Origin: Davidsoniella eucalypti
Taxonomy: Eukaryota > Ascomycota > Sordariomycetes > Microascales > Ceratocystidaceae
Length of the DNA: 64,000 nucleotides
Direction: 5' to 3'
Assembly: GCA_004009845.1 (NCBI GenBank)
Contig: RMBW01000056.1
Location: 141,327-205,326, forward strand
The notes below the pieces were generated by a model. The model made no database searches. It was not told the DNA's origin and saw only the letters and a program-made list of their open reading frames with translations. Numbering within the stretch: the first letter of the stretch is position 1; every line of letters starts with the position of its first letter. Shown here piece after piece: positions 1 through 13,000 of the stretch. Both the position numbers and the translations under genes were made by a program.

Positions 1-36
1 GGGGCCACCCACTCTACTGACAAAACACTGAATAAT

Positions 37-231
37 ATGGCAGCAGCTACGAACGGGGCAGCAAAGAGACGGCAGGAAGCTCTGACAAGTGAGGTGCGGC
101 GTGTGCTTCAGATTGCTAGAGAAAAGGCACTAAAAGCACTGGATAAGCAGACGACAAGACGCTCTTGGCAGCCTGTCAAGATTGTGTCGTTTGATGATTG
201 TCTGTTTTCGCTTTTTGAAAATGATTGTTGA
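37..231 (+). CDS. unrecognised small ORF, 64 aa
   Basis: An ATG-initiated frame of 64 codons. Its first 45 residues are rich in Ala, Lys, Arg and Glu and would form a basic amphipathic helix; the last 15 are hydrophobic and acidic. I recognise no family. No clear TATA box or intron accompanies it. It lies at the window edge just before a purine-rich block that looks more like the promoter or leader of a gene reading left off the window, so it may be chance. It could also be a first exon. Confidence 0.15.
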   Translation: MAAATNGAAKRRQEALTSEVRRVLQIAREKALKALDKQTTRRSWQPVKIVSFDDCLFSLFENDC

Positions 232-3200
232 TCAATAAGGACAGACCCGGTGATGAAGGAGTCAGCAGACGACAATAAGTGCAGTTGCCGTATAAAGCGG
301 GCGACCACGAGATGAAGTCAGCCAGAGAGGCTTGGGAGGGCAATTGCAAGTACAAAGCAGCTGCGTTGGAGATTTTGCCGCCGCGTTACTGCGAAAGGAG
401 CAAGTGCTGTTTTGTTGGTGGTGGGAGGGCAAGAACCTCTAAACGGCGGCTGTATAAAAAGAAAAAGAATTGTGAAAAAGGGCCGTGACAGAGTTCGATC
501 GACAGAGTCAGAGACGGAGATCAGAAGAGAAACAGCTGGTTTCCAGATCAGGGAGAAGGTCTAGAAGAAAGAGGAAAAGGATAACTCGAAGAAGAACTCG
601 AAGAAGAACCGGGCAAAGCGAAAACAAAAAACCGAAGAAAGAGTTGTTCAGGGCCGGGGCAGCAGAAGCGGCTTTTAAGAACTCTAGCTCTAGTCTTTTT
701 TTTTCCTCTTTTTTTTTATATTTTCTCAGGGAAGGACGAACTAACGAAACGGAAGAGTTGCGCAGAAGTAAAAGACGCAGGCGGAAAATAATAATAATAA
801 AATACCAATAAATAGTGGTAGTACCGCTGCAACTGCAAAGTAACACACTACAACAAGGTATCCTGTGGTCGCTGTTCCTTTGGCGATACCGTCGCAGTCA
901 AGCCTGTTGCTCTATTCGGTTCGGAGCACTGTAACTCGCACAGCCAAAAGCAGCCAGAAACTGAGACTGTGAGACTGGCTGCAGGACAAGCGTGACAAAA
1001 GACTTGGGATAGACTAGCCGGTTTCTTTGCTATGCCACTATCTTTGCTTTCTTTTTATTTCCGTCTGACATCAAAACGTCTACGGGAGTAGTTGGCTCTA
1101 TATAGATATCTATCCCAAACCAAGTTACATGCGCTAGAAACCCACAAGTTGGCGTGTAGAGAATAAAGATAGATGGAAACGGTCTCAAAAATCGACGCGC
1201 ACAATAGTGATGTCACTACTCTATTCTGTTCGACATAGACCACTTGATGACGGCTAAAATTAGAATCAGAGTCAGTAGACACGGTAGAAAGAACTGGAAC
1301 TCAGATAGGCGGCGATCGTGAGGCAAAAAACGACTGGAATAATCTTCCAAAGCGAGCAGGTGAAGAGAGAAAAAAAAGTACAGGAAAGACAGGATGAAGA
1401 AGAGAGCAACAAACAGAACAAGAAGGCGGAACCATCTAGCATAAAGAATTGTCCTGTCCTTTCCTTGGTCACTGAGTTACAGATAGTTAATCAGAATATC
1501 AAGTCTAATCGCTGACGGATTGCATTCATTTGTGGATGGATGGACTGACAACAAGCGAGCTCCGCCCACTATCCTAGAAGGCTTTGCTTTCCTTTCTCAA
1601 CTAATATTAGTAAATATATCCAAGGCTAGGGTCTTGAACGTGGATTCGATATCGTACTTCTAATTTGCTTCTTCAACCAAGAGCCAACAAAGAAACCCCA
1701 GATACAGCAAAACAAAAAAGAGTGGCAAAGAGCTCTGTCTTGTCTGGCATCATAGGCTTCATTTGCGTCTTTCTTCTCTTATCTGCTTGCTGATTTTAGT
1801 GTTTGCTTTGTTTGCCTCCGTTGTATGCTACGTGATACGCTTTACGATCAGATCTAGCAAGGCCATTAAAAGGAAGAGCCTTACTCCAGATATACCACAT
1901 TGGTCTTTTGTTTTCGTGCTTTGTTTTTTTTTTTTGGTCCTTTTTTCCGTGTGCTATTCCGGCGATCATATACCAAAAGTACATGATTTCTTTGTTTCTT
2001 CTAGGCTTGAAAAGAAAAGAAAGAAAAGAAAGATGTGCCGTTCTTAGATCGACACTAGAATTACTGGCATTTTGGCCACGTCTTTGCAGGAGTTTTCGCC
2101 ATCGCCGTAGCGCCTTGTATTTTTCGATCTTCTTTATTTAATAATTCGATGCTTTTGCATACAATCTCTATTGATACGAACAGTGGCTTTAGATACCGCA
2201 AACAAGCAGCCATTCTCAATTTCATAACTAACTTCTAATACCAGATGCTACTACTAAGGCCACTATCAAAGGCCTCGTCTTCTTTTCTTGTCCGTGTAAA
2301 TAGATATCCACTAATAATACAACCTCTCCGCCACTTAGTTCAAGATCAAAAGGTCAATATACAGATATCGAAAGCGTAGCAGTTGATATCTTCGTTCTGT
2401 GTTTCCTTTCCTTTGCATGTGTACTTCTCTACTATGTTTCTTCCAGAGTCATGAGCGATATTGCAGAAAAAAAGAGATATAGTCAGGATCGAGAGGAATG
2501 CAGATTTTCGTACACTCAACTAACTACGCGTTGTTAATATCGCTCGCAAGAAAATATGGCCATGGATGGCCCCCTGCTATACCCCTGGTCAGCTGGGCTT
2601 TTATGGCTTCCGTTAACTGTGAACTGGCATCAGACGCTTGCAGTAGCTTTGGCTTTCTCTTTATCTACTTTCTCTTTATCTGCTTTGATTAAAGCCTGTT
2701 GCAGAGAGAGGTAAATTACCAGAACAAGGATCGACCTGGCTCCAGGATTGGGCTGGGGGGAAGACAAACAAGAGAAGAGCTCCTGATACGATGTAGAATC
2801 TGCCATAATCAAGCTTCAGTATCATTTGCGGTCTTCACGAGATAAAAACTTACACATAGTATCCTGTCGTTCACCTGATAGATGCCAGATGCCGATATAA
2901 GTTCGTGGGTTGGTTGATTCACCCACCCACTCCCTTACTCACTCCACTTCCCTTATGTGTCTTGGCCCTTTCTGGTCTCATGCACCCCGTCATAAGAATG
3001 ACCGCCTTTGATAATGCGTGGCTTACATGCAGGACCGCGTGAGAAAGAACGAGGAAAAAAGCTTACCCTGTACACAACCAATCATCAAATGTTATACCAT
3101 GTTGGTCTACATACTGACAACACAAGTTATAGGTTGACCTCAAAGGAACCCAGGAGCGTACTTCATATTAGATACAAAACATACACATACACAATGTATA

Positions 3201-6200
3201 GTTGCTACCTTGGACTTTTTTTCTCGCGGGAAATTGCAGTCTCGTGAATAGCTCGGGATACCTGCAACGATCATATTAAGTGTTCGGATCAAAAAAACAC
3301 GAACATAATTCACTGAGAAAAAAACAAAGTTTAAGAAAGAAAACAGATATGAAAAAAAGGGATCGAGTCCGTCGTAATCCAGCTATTGATCGAGGAGTAT
3401 TGAGTTGTTATTTTACATATGTAGTTATAAAGTCCTCATAGATCTCGGAAACATTACGCCACTTCTTCTAAAGAACTAACAAGAACGTGAAACGATCTAA
3501 CATGCTTCTATCCGACTTCCTTCTCACCATGATATCCCTCTTTTCCATTCCCAGCTTCTAAACTGACATACATTCGTAATACAAGCACAACAGCCTTCGT
3601 TCCATCAGACCGTCTAGAGTTAGGTGGCAACATCACATAACCTATTCCCTACTTTCTTTTAGTGGAGGATTCCGGAGATCCCTTGATTTAAGCCTCAAGT
3701 GACCTTAGAACAGCGCCATCCTGTGACTCTAGAAGCAAAATATCAAGAGCCTAAACACAGTAGAACTTCTCAATTTGGTGAATTTTTTGATATTAAACAT
3801 ATACTGTGATGGGGCGTAGTATGCCAGATGTCATGAGGCTAGTATTTGCTGTGTCACTGCTAGTGTTTGATTCTTGACTATGTCTCTAGAACTATTTAAT
3901 AAACCCAAGACATTTCCAAACCTCTATTTGTAAGCTAATGGTTGATCATAATTGATAACACTCCGGTCGACAGTAATGCCATAGTTTCAATGCATATCGT
4001 ACAAATAAGCATATATACATACATCTCTGCCTTTAAGCTGTGATATGGAGTACTTGTCGGTGAATTTGTTCTAATACTTGTTGCCAACATTGACAAACCC
4101 CAAAGAAAATTTGGGTCTGGTGACCTCAGTCTGACTGTATTATATCTTCGATCTGCAGTATTATATGCATTCTATAATTGTAACCCATTGCTTCTATGAC
4201 TGTTAGGTGCAATGTCCGTTTACATCACTTTAAGATACACAAAATTTATTCCCGAACTAAGTTGTCTGTCCTCATTGTTACCAAATTTGATACATATCAC
4301 GATACATTGTACTACAAACCCTAGGGTTATGCATATCACCAGGGTTACATTGCAGATAATCTGCCAGATTGCATACCGATGACAGTTTCTAATTCTGCAT
4401 TAACAAGTGAATAAAACACCGCTGGATGGCATTTCTTTCTATCTTAAGGTAGTAATGCAGCAAGGCATTATGATAGAAATCTCATGCATTTATCAGTATA
4501 TACATATACATATGGAAGACCTTTTTGTGGTTACATCAGGGTTATACAACTATGTATGATATGATGTTTTTAGCACCTGGCAATGAAATGCCTTTTGTAT
4601 ACCATTTCACGTCGTTTTATGTTAATGGCAGGGGTCAAAGGTATAATTATTAAGTAGTGACCGGTTTATGCATGTCTGATTCTTTCGGCACCGAGACAGG
4701 CTAAGGAAGATCTGTTTCCGGCCGGGAATATGACATTGTGATAATAGTGATGCCTTTTGGCTTTGATACTTGTATTACCAGTATATAGTCATGCTTTTCT
4801 TTCGAGATATTGCATGATATGACGGTGTATTTTCCTGCATCTCTGTGGTGACCGAAGAAAAGCTTCAGCCTGTCAGATTATCTGTAATACAGAATGACTG
4901 AAATGGTCATTCTACACTGCCGAGTAGACCAGTTGAAGGCTTGCATATATAAATAGTGTGAAGTCAGCTTTGATCGGTAGGAATATTACGAAAATCACAG
5001 ATTTCTTTTTTAGAACAGCCTTGCTGATGATGACCCAAAGACCAGCCATCTTCTTTATATGGATATATCATGTTCCTTTTCCAATATTAGATATGGTGTC
5101 TTTTCTTATAATTTCTTTTTCTTTTTCGCTACTGCAATAACAGGACTAAAATATCGTTGAAGCATGTATAATTTCTGACTAGCGGCTGCATAAACAGCTC
5201 GTGCCAGCCAAGCCGAAATATAAATAATACGTATCAAGGCCCCGCATCCCCTAGATGGCCTTTGATATTGTACAGACTAGAGACCGAAAGTGTGTGGACT
5301 ATCCGGACAAAGCATATGTGTGCTTACTGGAAATATGGTTGGAAACTTGGGAACAATCATTCTGTATGTACGTATCTGTACTCATGATATGATTCTGGTC
5401 ATACTGCTGTGACTAGCCTTAAGCCTCATTTAGTAATCTCATCCGTTTCCAATCACCTACCTCTCTACACTCTTTTTTCACCTGACAAGATCCGCTTACG
5501 TTTGAGGCTCTTGTGACATCTCTGTACTAATACACGTGATATGCGTCGACAAACTCGCCCCATAAACGGGACATCTGAGGAATGGAGCATGTCGAGAAGA
5601 AGCTAAAGAGAAGAACTACATACTCAAGTTTTCAGTCTCCCTGCCGGCTTCAGCGAAGAAGTCTTTGATGTGCCCTTCTGAATTTGGATAGAAGCGAGTA
5701 TAGGGATGCAATATCAGGGATGCTGACTTGCAAACAGAGAAAAGATGACGAAGGCACACCGACTTGTCAACAGGCTGAAGCTATTCCGGAAATATCAAAA
5801 TAGGCTACAATAAAGGCCTGGGGTTATTGGTGTGCTCAAAATCTGGATGCAAAATAAAATAGCGTGTAGGATTCTGGGTTGGCCTCTCCAAGCGGCTAGC
5901 CTGCCATCTTGATGCTACTATATCTTTTTTTTTCGTGCATATTCTAGGCTGCTGCAAGTTTACCGTCTGATCAAACAAGGAAAGGGAACTTCAACGTGCT
6001 GCTCACATGCTGTTGGTTGACGATTCCTTTAGAGACCTTATTTTTGCTTGGCTTGCTATGTTTTTCTTCCCCTCTGTGGTTTCTGAGTGAAGAATATGTT
6101 CATCTTTTGGCCCTGGAACACGTATGATGTTGGGTACGCAAATAGATTGAGGCAATATATCTGTACATACATATGTACGTACCGAATTTGCACAAAGAGC

Positions 6201-6355
6201 TCATGTATTAGTTTTAGTATTGTATGCATAATGGCCGCCTCACCATGTATTAAGCTTATAAAAGAGGTTGTGTGTTGTATCAGCATGTGAGCCTGTGCAT
6301 CCTGACAAATTTCTTGCCTAGGTGCAATATCTACTTATTTTCTACGTTATCTAGG
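232..6355. other. intergenic, no recognised gene
   Basis: About 6 kb without a convincing gene. Positions 300-850 are strongly purine-rich on plus (pyrimidine-rich on minus), like the tract upstream of the minus-strand Nudix gene at 31070-31600. This suggests the promoter or 5' leader of a minus-strand gene whose body lies left of position 1. From about 1000 onward the DNA is AT-rich with only short frames. A perfect 12-bp palindrome AACCCTAGGGTT lies at 4317-4328. No transposase, reverse transcriptase or tRNA was recognised. Confidence 0.6.
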
Positions 6356-7124
6356 TTAGTGGTGTATTTTACATGTTATCTGTATTACGCACAGAATGTA
6401 TGTGAGAAGGCTAAACGTTACAGGCTCAGAAAAGAAGGTCTGACCTTGGCCTGATCTAACCGGCCGACTTGGCGTAAGAAAAGAAAAGAAAAAAACCTCG
6501 TGGGAGTTAATCCACCAATATTCGTCAACGTTCGTCGTTCTCTTACTTTTCAAACAATAGCTTGCTTACTTGGTTCCAAAAGCCAATGAACGAACGAACT
6601 TACCAACCCCCTCCTCCCCCTCTTCTAGGCTCATGGCTTGGGATTTTCTGTCTAGGATACGATATTTGGGGAGGGAACAACTTATCTGTTCTCCAATGTG
6701 ACCCCGAAAACAGCCCATATGCGTGACCAAATCTAGCACGTATCTGATCACAGCATCTCGGATTGAATACACTGACTGCTGTGTTGATAGCCTTTTGATA
6801 TCCTGATTCCACCTCAATAATAAATACTGCTTCACGTGTCATGAAAACACTCTTATCGCTATAGCTTGTAACTTCCATAGGATTGTTACCAACAGCAGTA
6901 CTACCACTTCTAACGACATTATCTGTATGACTAGTCACGATCTGGAACGTCATTCCATCTGCCCTACTACTAGTAGTACTTGCTCCTTTCAACCTGTGCA
7001 TTTGACTTATGCCTGCCGTCTTGTGTCTTCCCCAACTTAGCAGCGGTATATAACATGTAAGGGACGCGCCTATGAAAGCATTAGCATAGCATCCCGCGCG
7101 GGGCAGAGACACTTCGCTGTGCAT
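6356..7124 (-). CDS. unrecognised ORF, possibly two exons (about 210 aa)
   Basis: The minus frame opens at an ATG (7124) and runs 174 codons to a stop at about 6600. The stop overlaps a strong donor (GTAAGT, first base 6603). Splicing from 6603 to a weak AAG acceptor at 6468 would keep phase and add 37 codons, giving exons 7124-6604 and 6467-6356 and 210 residues. The first part has several Cys and a Ser/Thr-rich stretch and ends in a Gly run; the extra piece ends in a hydrophobic segment. I recognise no domain. A frame of this length could occur by chance here, and the acceptor is poor. Confidence 0.2.
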
Positions 7125-9787
7125 ACACCTGGGCTAGCTATTACAACGCTGTCCATGGGCGAGTCAAGATCAGAAAAGTGCGGCTGTCGCTTGCTGTATT
7201 CGTCCATGCCCTGCTCTCATCACGAGATAGATCTGGGGAGGCTCATTTTCATAGCTCATTGTACATATACACTTGCGTCTTTTGCCTTGAGATTCCGCTA
7301 TCTTGAAATGTCTCTTAAGTAGCCTTGTCATGGGCGTTTAACGCGGCCATTGTTTTCTCAAATATTAAGCTTGAAGTTGCAGTAGCGATATCTCGCTTTC
7401 TGTTGTCTTTCTTTTCTCAATACTTGACGTCTAAGTTCTTAGTAAAGCTTAGCTCCGCATTGAAAGGATGGTTAGCTACGTTGGTTACAAAGGAAGAAGA
7501 GGGGAACTGGCAAGTAGGATTTTACAGCGTTTGGTGTACTATCAGGCTGTTGTTTTCCTTTCTCTAACGGGGTTCTTTTGCAAGGAAACAAACGACGCCA
7601 ACATGCATTGCAACAGTGAAATCGGCTGCTGGTAAATTGAAGAGCATGTTTTTACTTATAATTACAACTATATTATGAGATGATCCGATGTACCGGAGCG
7701 GGCCCTTTGCTGCTTCAGGTGTATGCAAGTATGATTGTATGTCTGTACTATGGGAACAGACCATATTATGGGTGGGCTATATGCGCCATGTCTGCATACA
7801 CATATAATGAGTGGCTTGGCTAGGTCTGGCCTGTGTGTTCACCATGCAAGAATCTGAAGATTTACATGAAATGATGTATTGGACACGGTAAGCGTATATG
7901 TACATATATACAGGCACATCAGCTCGTCATGGTTGGACGAATATTAGTCAAGGCTGCTTCTCTCTCACTATATCTTCTCATCTATGATGAAATATAAGAC
8001 CACTAATATGAGCTTGTGGGACGGGACTTATGGTCGTTATTTTGAGTTGAAACGACCCCCTTCTCTAAGAATTAAGAATACATATGTACAACTTAGGCGT
8101 GGAAAGAAACTCCTTGCAGAAGGAACAGGACACGCGATCAAGCGTCGATTAGGCAGTAAGAATATCGCATTGCCACTAGCTAAAACCTTCTATACAAGGC
8201 GTTTCGAACTAAGAATGGGAAAGAGGGGATGCGAGACATGCATGGTCACGGATGACCTTTGATAACTCAACGGATATCTCCATGGTGTCATAGTCTAGTG
8301 ATCAACATACAGATACAGATTATAGATTCGACAAATTCATCCTGCCCTAGCTCCTACTATGATCAAGCGGCTTTTTGCATGTGAGAATTAAATCATAATA
8401 TCTCCCTGTCAGGTTCTGTAATGCAAAGAAAATAGCCGCCAAACAAAAGACTATGGCTGAAAGGTAAACTATACGTGAAAATTGGTTGAATCGTATCTAC
8501 ACCTACGCATATGCCTCGTTTGTCTAGTAGACACACAATAACTGCATTGTCAACCACATAGGAGGCCTTACTATACAACTGTATAGTTTGATATATAATA
8601 TTTGTTCCACTTAACCACTGACTTAGAATGGATTATAAAACATCGACGTAGAGCAACATGATTTAAGACACATTCAAACACTTATAGATGAGATGAAGTG
8701 GTTTCTTTGTGTTCTAACACTCTGAGCAGTGAAGAAAGACATGGATTCTACTGAGCATACAAGCAGAATATATCTTGAAAAAGAAAGGAAATAATGATAA
8801 AAACTATAGTTAAACAAACAAAGAATTCTAGTTCTAGTGACCCGAATCACATCACATCACATCACATGGGTCTTGACTATATTTGATGGTTCGTATTTGG
8901 CAGATGGCAGATCGGAACTAAACTTAACACAAACGATATAATTATATAGTCACATACAGAAAGAATATGAGAAATTAAAAAAGAAAACAGCAAAACATCC
9001 AGTAGCGTAGTTTTGAGATAAGATTTTCAAAAGTGCAGTTCAAGAGAAGAGAAGATACGAGAAAAACAAACACCTTTAAAGCAGTGTAACACAATCATAA
9101 GACGTATCACATTGCAGATTCCACCATTTCCACTATGAGAACCTGCTCTCGATATCCGAAAACCAAAAGAGGCTTGACTTCGTTTTACGTATCAATTGGT
9201 GTTTACTTTCTGCCATTTCCAGTATAAAGATATTTTCCTGACGGAGGTAATTAGCTGATGTCAGCTTCTGAACAACTCCCGTGCAGCCAGCTATTTCAAG
9301 TCTTACAACGTATATTTAGAGCCTGGAATTACAGGAAGTTCTCTACTCAGTGCTGCTGACGGGGAACCTGAGTTGGGTCACATTCAAGCAGCCTGCGCTG
9401 GAAATGGTGACTTTTACGTATCGTGACCGCTGAAGACACGACCATTTAAAAAGGCGTGAGGTTTGACCAGCCAAGAGAACAGAGACACTGGCAGGTGTCT
9501 CAAGTACCGCTTAGACTATGAAGTATCACCTGCAACATCAGCGTCAGAGTTTAGAGTTCGGTACTTGGGAGAAGACAAAAAGTAAGATCAGAGGGATGGC
9601 TCCTGGTGTCATATTCAGGATGTCGTGATGCTTTGATTTGATTATATTTCACTTCACGTCACGTCTACCTAAATCACTAAGACCATACGACGCCGGATTG
9701 GATACCGGACAGATATTTAAAGTCTTCCATGGTGGTAACACAGTACTTAAGGTTACCTCCGGGCCGGCGTTTATATGAAGAACATCA
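7125..9787. other. intergenic, no recognised gene
   Basis: No recognisable protein gene. A 92-codon plus frame at 7984-8262 is basic but resembles nothing I know. A pentanucleotide repeat (ATCAC, four copies) sits at 8846-8865. The rest is AT-rich unique-looking sequence up to the tRNA gene. Confidence 0.55.
8846..8865. repeat. (ATCAC)4 microsatellite
   Basis: Four perfect tandem copies of ATCAC followed by ATGGG. Short simple repeat with no visible function. Confidence 0.9.
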
Positions 9788-9859
9788 TCCGATATGGTCT
9801 AGGGGCTAGGATATCTCGCTCTCACCGAGAAGGCCGGGGTTCGATTCCCCGTATCGGAG
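9788..9859 (+). tRNA. tRNA-Glu (CTC anticodon), no intron
   Basis: A complete 72-nt cloverleaf. The acceptor arms TCCGATA (9788-9794) and TATCGGA (9852-9858) pair perfectly, and G9859 is the discriminator base. The anticodon stem is TCTCG/CGAGA with loop CTCTCAC, so the anticodon is CTC, reading GAG (Glu). The T arm carries the canonical GGTTCGATTCC B box and the D arm GGTCTAGGGGCTAGGAT serves as A box. No intron is present. T runs at 9885-9888 and 9892-9898 are suitable RNA polymerase III terminators. A diverged, truncated copy of the last 61 nt lies at 57927-57987. Confidence 0.95.
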
Positions 9860-9884
9860 ACACACGGCTGACGCCAACCTTCCC

Positions 9885-9898
9885 TTTTGTCTTTTTTT
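9885..9898 (+). terminator. Pol III terminator of tRNA-Glu
   Basis: T4 at 9885-9888 and T7 at 9892-9898, 26-39 nt after the mature tRNA 3' end. T runs of four or more on the coding strand end Pol III transcription. Confidence 0.7.
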
Positions 9899-10089
9899 CG
9901 TGTCGTATCATAGTAAAAGGGACAAGCTATTGCATTTTTATGGCAAGATAGTCAGTTAGTTCAAGCACGAGCTTGAATACTATAGATAACATAAACGTTT
10001 AATGATATTAAAGATATTGTATTTCTCGATATATACATAGATCAACCCCTCCCAATTAACGATATATTCATCTATATACTCATTCCTCT

Positions 10090-13000
10090 CTAGGCGCAAG
10101 TCGGAGCGTTTTTAGCAGTCTTGGTAGCCCAAGAAGTTGTAGTGCTCTTGGAAGTAACAGTCCTGGTCTTGGTAACAGTGCTTTGGATAGTCACAATCGA
10201 GCTGGGTTCTAGACTAACCGTGGTTGTCTTGGCTGACACCTTGGTAGTGACTAATGGTGTAACCGTGGTCTTGATAGTGTTTGTCTCAGTGACGGTCTTA
10301 GTAGATGTGATGGCAGGGACACTGACTGTCGAAACGACGGTAGTAGTGTATACGCTGGTCACAGCAGGGCTGACGACAGTGCTGGTAGTAACGGCAGTGG
10401 TGGTTTCTAGGGCAGTAACAATGGCGGTAGAAGTAGCAGCGGCAAGAGTAGTGACCTTTCCTGTGGACTTCGTGGTGGTCGAAGATAGAGTAACATCAGC
10501 GCCCGATACAGTGACGGTCGAAGTTTTGGTGATGATAGAAGTCACCGAAGTAGTGGTCTTGGAAGCCTTCAGCGTGGTTATCTTAGTGCTGGTCACGGCA
10601 ATCGAAGTAGTGATAGTGCTAGCCTTGGCAGTGCTGGTAGCGGTGATGGTGGCGGTAATAGTTCCAGTAGCCGTAACATAGACCGTAGTGGTACTGGAAG
10701 GAGTGTCGGCACGCTCAATAACAGCAAAGGCATCCTCATCGAATGATCGACGAGCTAGTGTAGGCACACAGGATAGAGTAGTAGTCGACTTGACTGTCTT
10801 GATGCTAGTCTTCGTCACAGTAGCGGAGACAGTGTTGGCCTTGAGCGATGTTGTAGTGACATCAGTGCTGCCAACGGTCTTGTAGACAGTGCTGGTAGTG
10901 CTGATAGTAGCAGCCTTGGCGGTCGAAGTAGTGTACACAGTAGGATAGACCGTGACGCTGGTAGTTTTGGCCTTTGCAGAGGTAGTGACCACAGAAGAGA
11001 CGGTAGCTGTTGTCTTGATAGTTGAAGCCTTGGCGGTGGTAACCGAGGTGGCAGTGACTGTAGTAGTGCTCTTGAGAATGAAAGTCACCGTCTTGGACGA
11101 AGGTGTAACAGTAGACGCAAGGTCGGAGGTCACTGTCTGCACAACAACAGTGGTCTTTCCAGCGATGCTAGACGTGAAAACTTCGGCCACTGTCGTCTTT
11201 TCCACATCAGTGACAGTAGTCGATGGCAGGGCCGAGATGGTGCTGACAACAGATACAGTAGAGGTCACAGTGACTTGTGATGTCTGAGAAGCCGGCATAG
11301 TTACAACAGAAGATTTAGTAGCAGTGACAGTAGCCGAGACAGTCACGGTGACAGTGACAATTTCCTGGACAGTGCCATTTCCAGCAGTGAATGGCGTCGC
11401 GGTTAGCAACGACGAATCCAACCATGACACATCACCAAAGAAGGTAGCCAGCTCAAACTGTGCTACAGTCTCGTCCGTCAGCTGCGAGGCAAAAGAAACT
11501 CTCTTGGCTGTCGAGGCTCCAGGGCCAGTGTTAGCATACTCGCCAAAGATAACACCATCAGTCTGCGGGCTGCTCTTAGACCACTGTTCCCAGCCAGCAG
11601 CTTCCACGCAGGTATCCAGGTAGGTCTCAACGTAAGCTACGCGGCTGTAGTTGTTCCACGGGCGGCCTAGCGAGATCTGCGAGTAGCCCGAAGCGCTGTT
11701 AGCAGGCGTTACGGTGCACTGGTCAAAGACAAAGCCGGCAGCTGTGGTGTTCGTCGTCCGCTTGTTAGCTGTGATGGAGATGTCATCACTGGCCGGGGCA
11801 ATAGTGGTGTTGAGGAAGTAGCCACGACCCGAGCCCCAGATCATGTCAATGGTGCCCTCAATGTACGAATTGGCAGCAAAGAAGTTACCATTTATTAGTA
11901 GGGCATCTTGGAAGCCAGTGACGGCACACTGGTAAAGCGAAGCATACTTGCTGCTGCGAACGGCAAAGCCCAGCGAGGCATAGCTAGTAGAGGCAAGGGC
12001 GTTAGTATAGTGTTTTGTTATCTTATCAAGGTTTTTATATCTTGGTGCTTAGTTCTTACTCATTTTGCGTGCCATAGGTGTTGGCAAAGTTGATGTTAAT
12101 GGCTTTGAAGTAGTTGCCCGTAGCATACACAGTAGCGCCATCCGAGTTAGACTGGTCAGCCTGTGTATCGATACCGTGATCAAAGGTGATCGTCACTGTG
12201 TTAGAGGTATAGTCTTTGGAGCGCTCAGTGTAGCCCATGAAGATAGTCGTGCCACTCTTGTTGAGCACCAGCTGCTCATAGTATTCACCAGGGTAGATGA
12301 AGACAGTAGCGTTAGTCTTAGAGCTAGTAGGCAGCACGTCCAGAGCAGCCTGGATGGAGCTATAGGTGGCCACGTTCTCGATGGGCGTCTTGGACACGAT
12401 GTAGGCACCAGCAGGAGGCGTCGTGCCGTCATATACAGTGGCATTGGCAACTACAACAGCAGCAGTAGCCTGCTGTGGAGTCGCGATAGAGTCCCAGCGA
12501 GTCAGATCAATCCAGCTCGTCGAGTCTAGCACACTGGAAATAGGGTACGAGTCGGCCGTGAGAAGCGTGGCGTAGCCGAAAGCTTCACGGGCTGCCTTGT
12601 TGTTCTCCCAGTTGCCAGTGCCAGTGTTGTTGAACTCGGCAAAGGTAACGTGATCCAGACGGGCATCTGTAGTGCTCCACTGCTTCCAGCCGGCAGGGTG
12701 CACAATCTCAGTCAAGAGTGAGTTCTTGATGACGACACGGGCATAACTGTTGTAAGGTCTGCCGAGATACACTGATTGTGAGAGATCAGCAACGGAAAAG
12801 CCCTCATCAATAGCGGCAGTAAACAGGCACTGGTCAAAGACGTAAGCGCCAATAGCCGCGTCCGAGGCACGGTTGTGTGCCGTGATACAGCTCTTAGCGC
12901 GCTTAGCGGCTATCGTGCAGCCCTTGAAGTATGTGGCGGAGTAGCCCCAGATAAAGTCAATGGCACCGCTGATATAGCTAGACTCAAAGTACATGTTACC

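Noticed and set aside
485..846. Overlapping frames of about 110 codons on both strands
   Set aside because: Lys/Arg-rich on plus and Leu/Phe-rich on minus, as expected from a purine tract rather than a protein.
6846..6990. Short plus-strand frames antisense to 6356-7124
   Set aside because: No start context or protein-like composition beyond the weak minus-strand candidate.
10121..11623. Long plus-strand frames antisense to the pectinesterase tail
   Set aside because: Their Val/Leu/Thr-rich translations mirror the Thr/Val codon repeats of the real minus-strand gene; no start context or domain.
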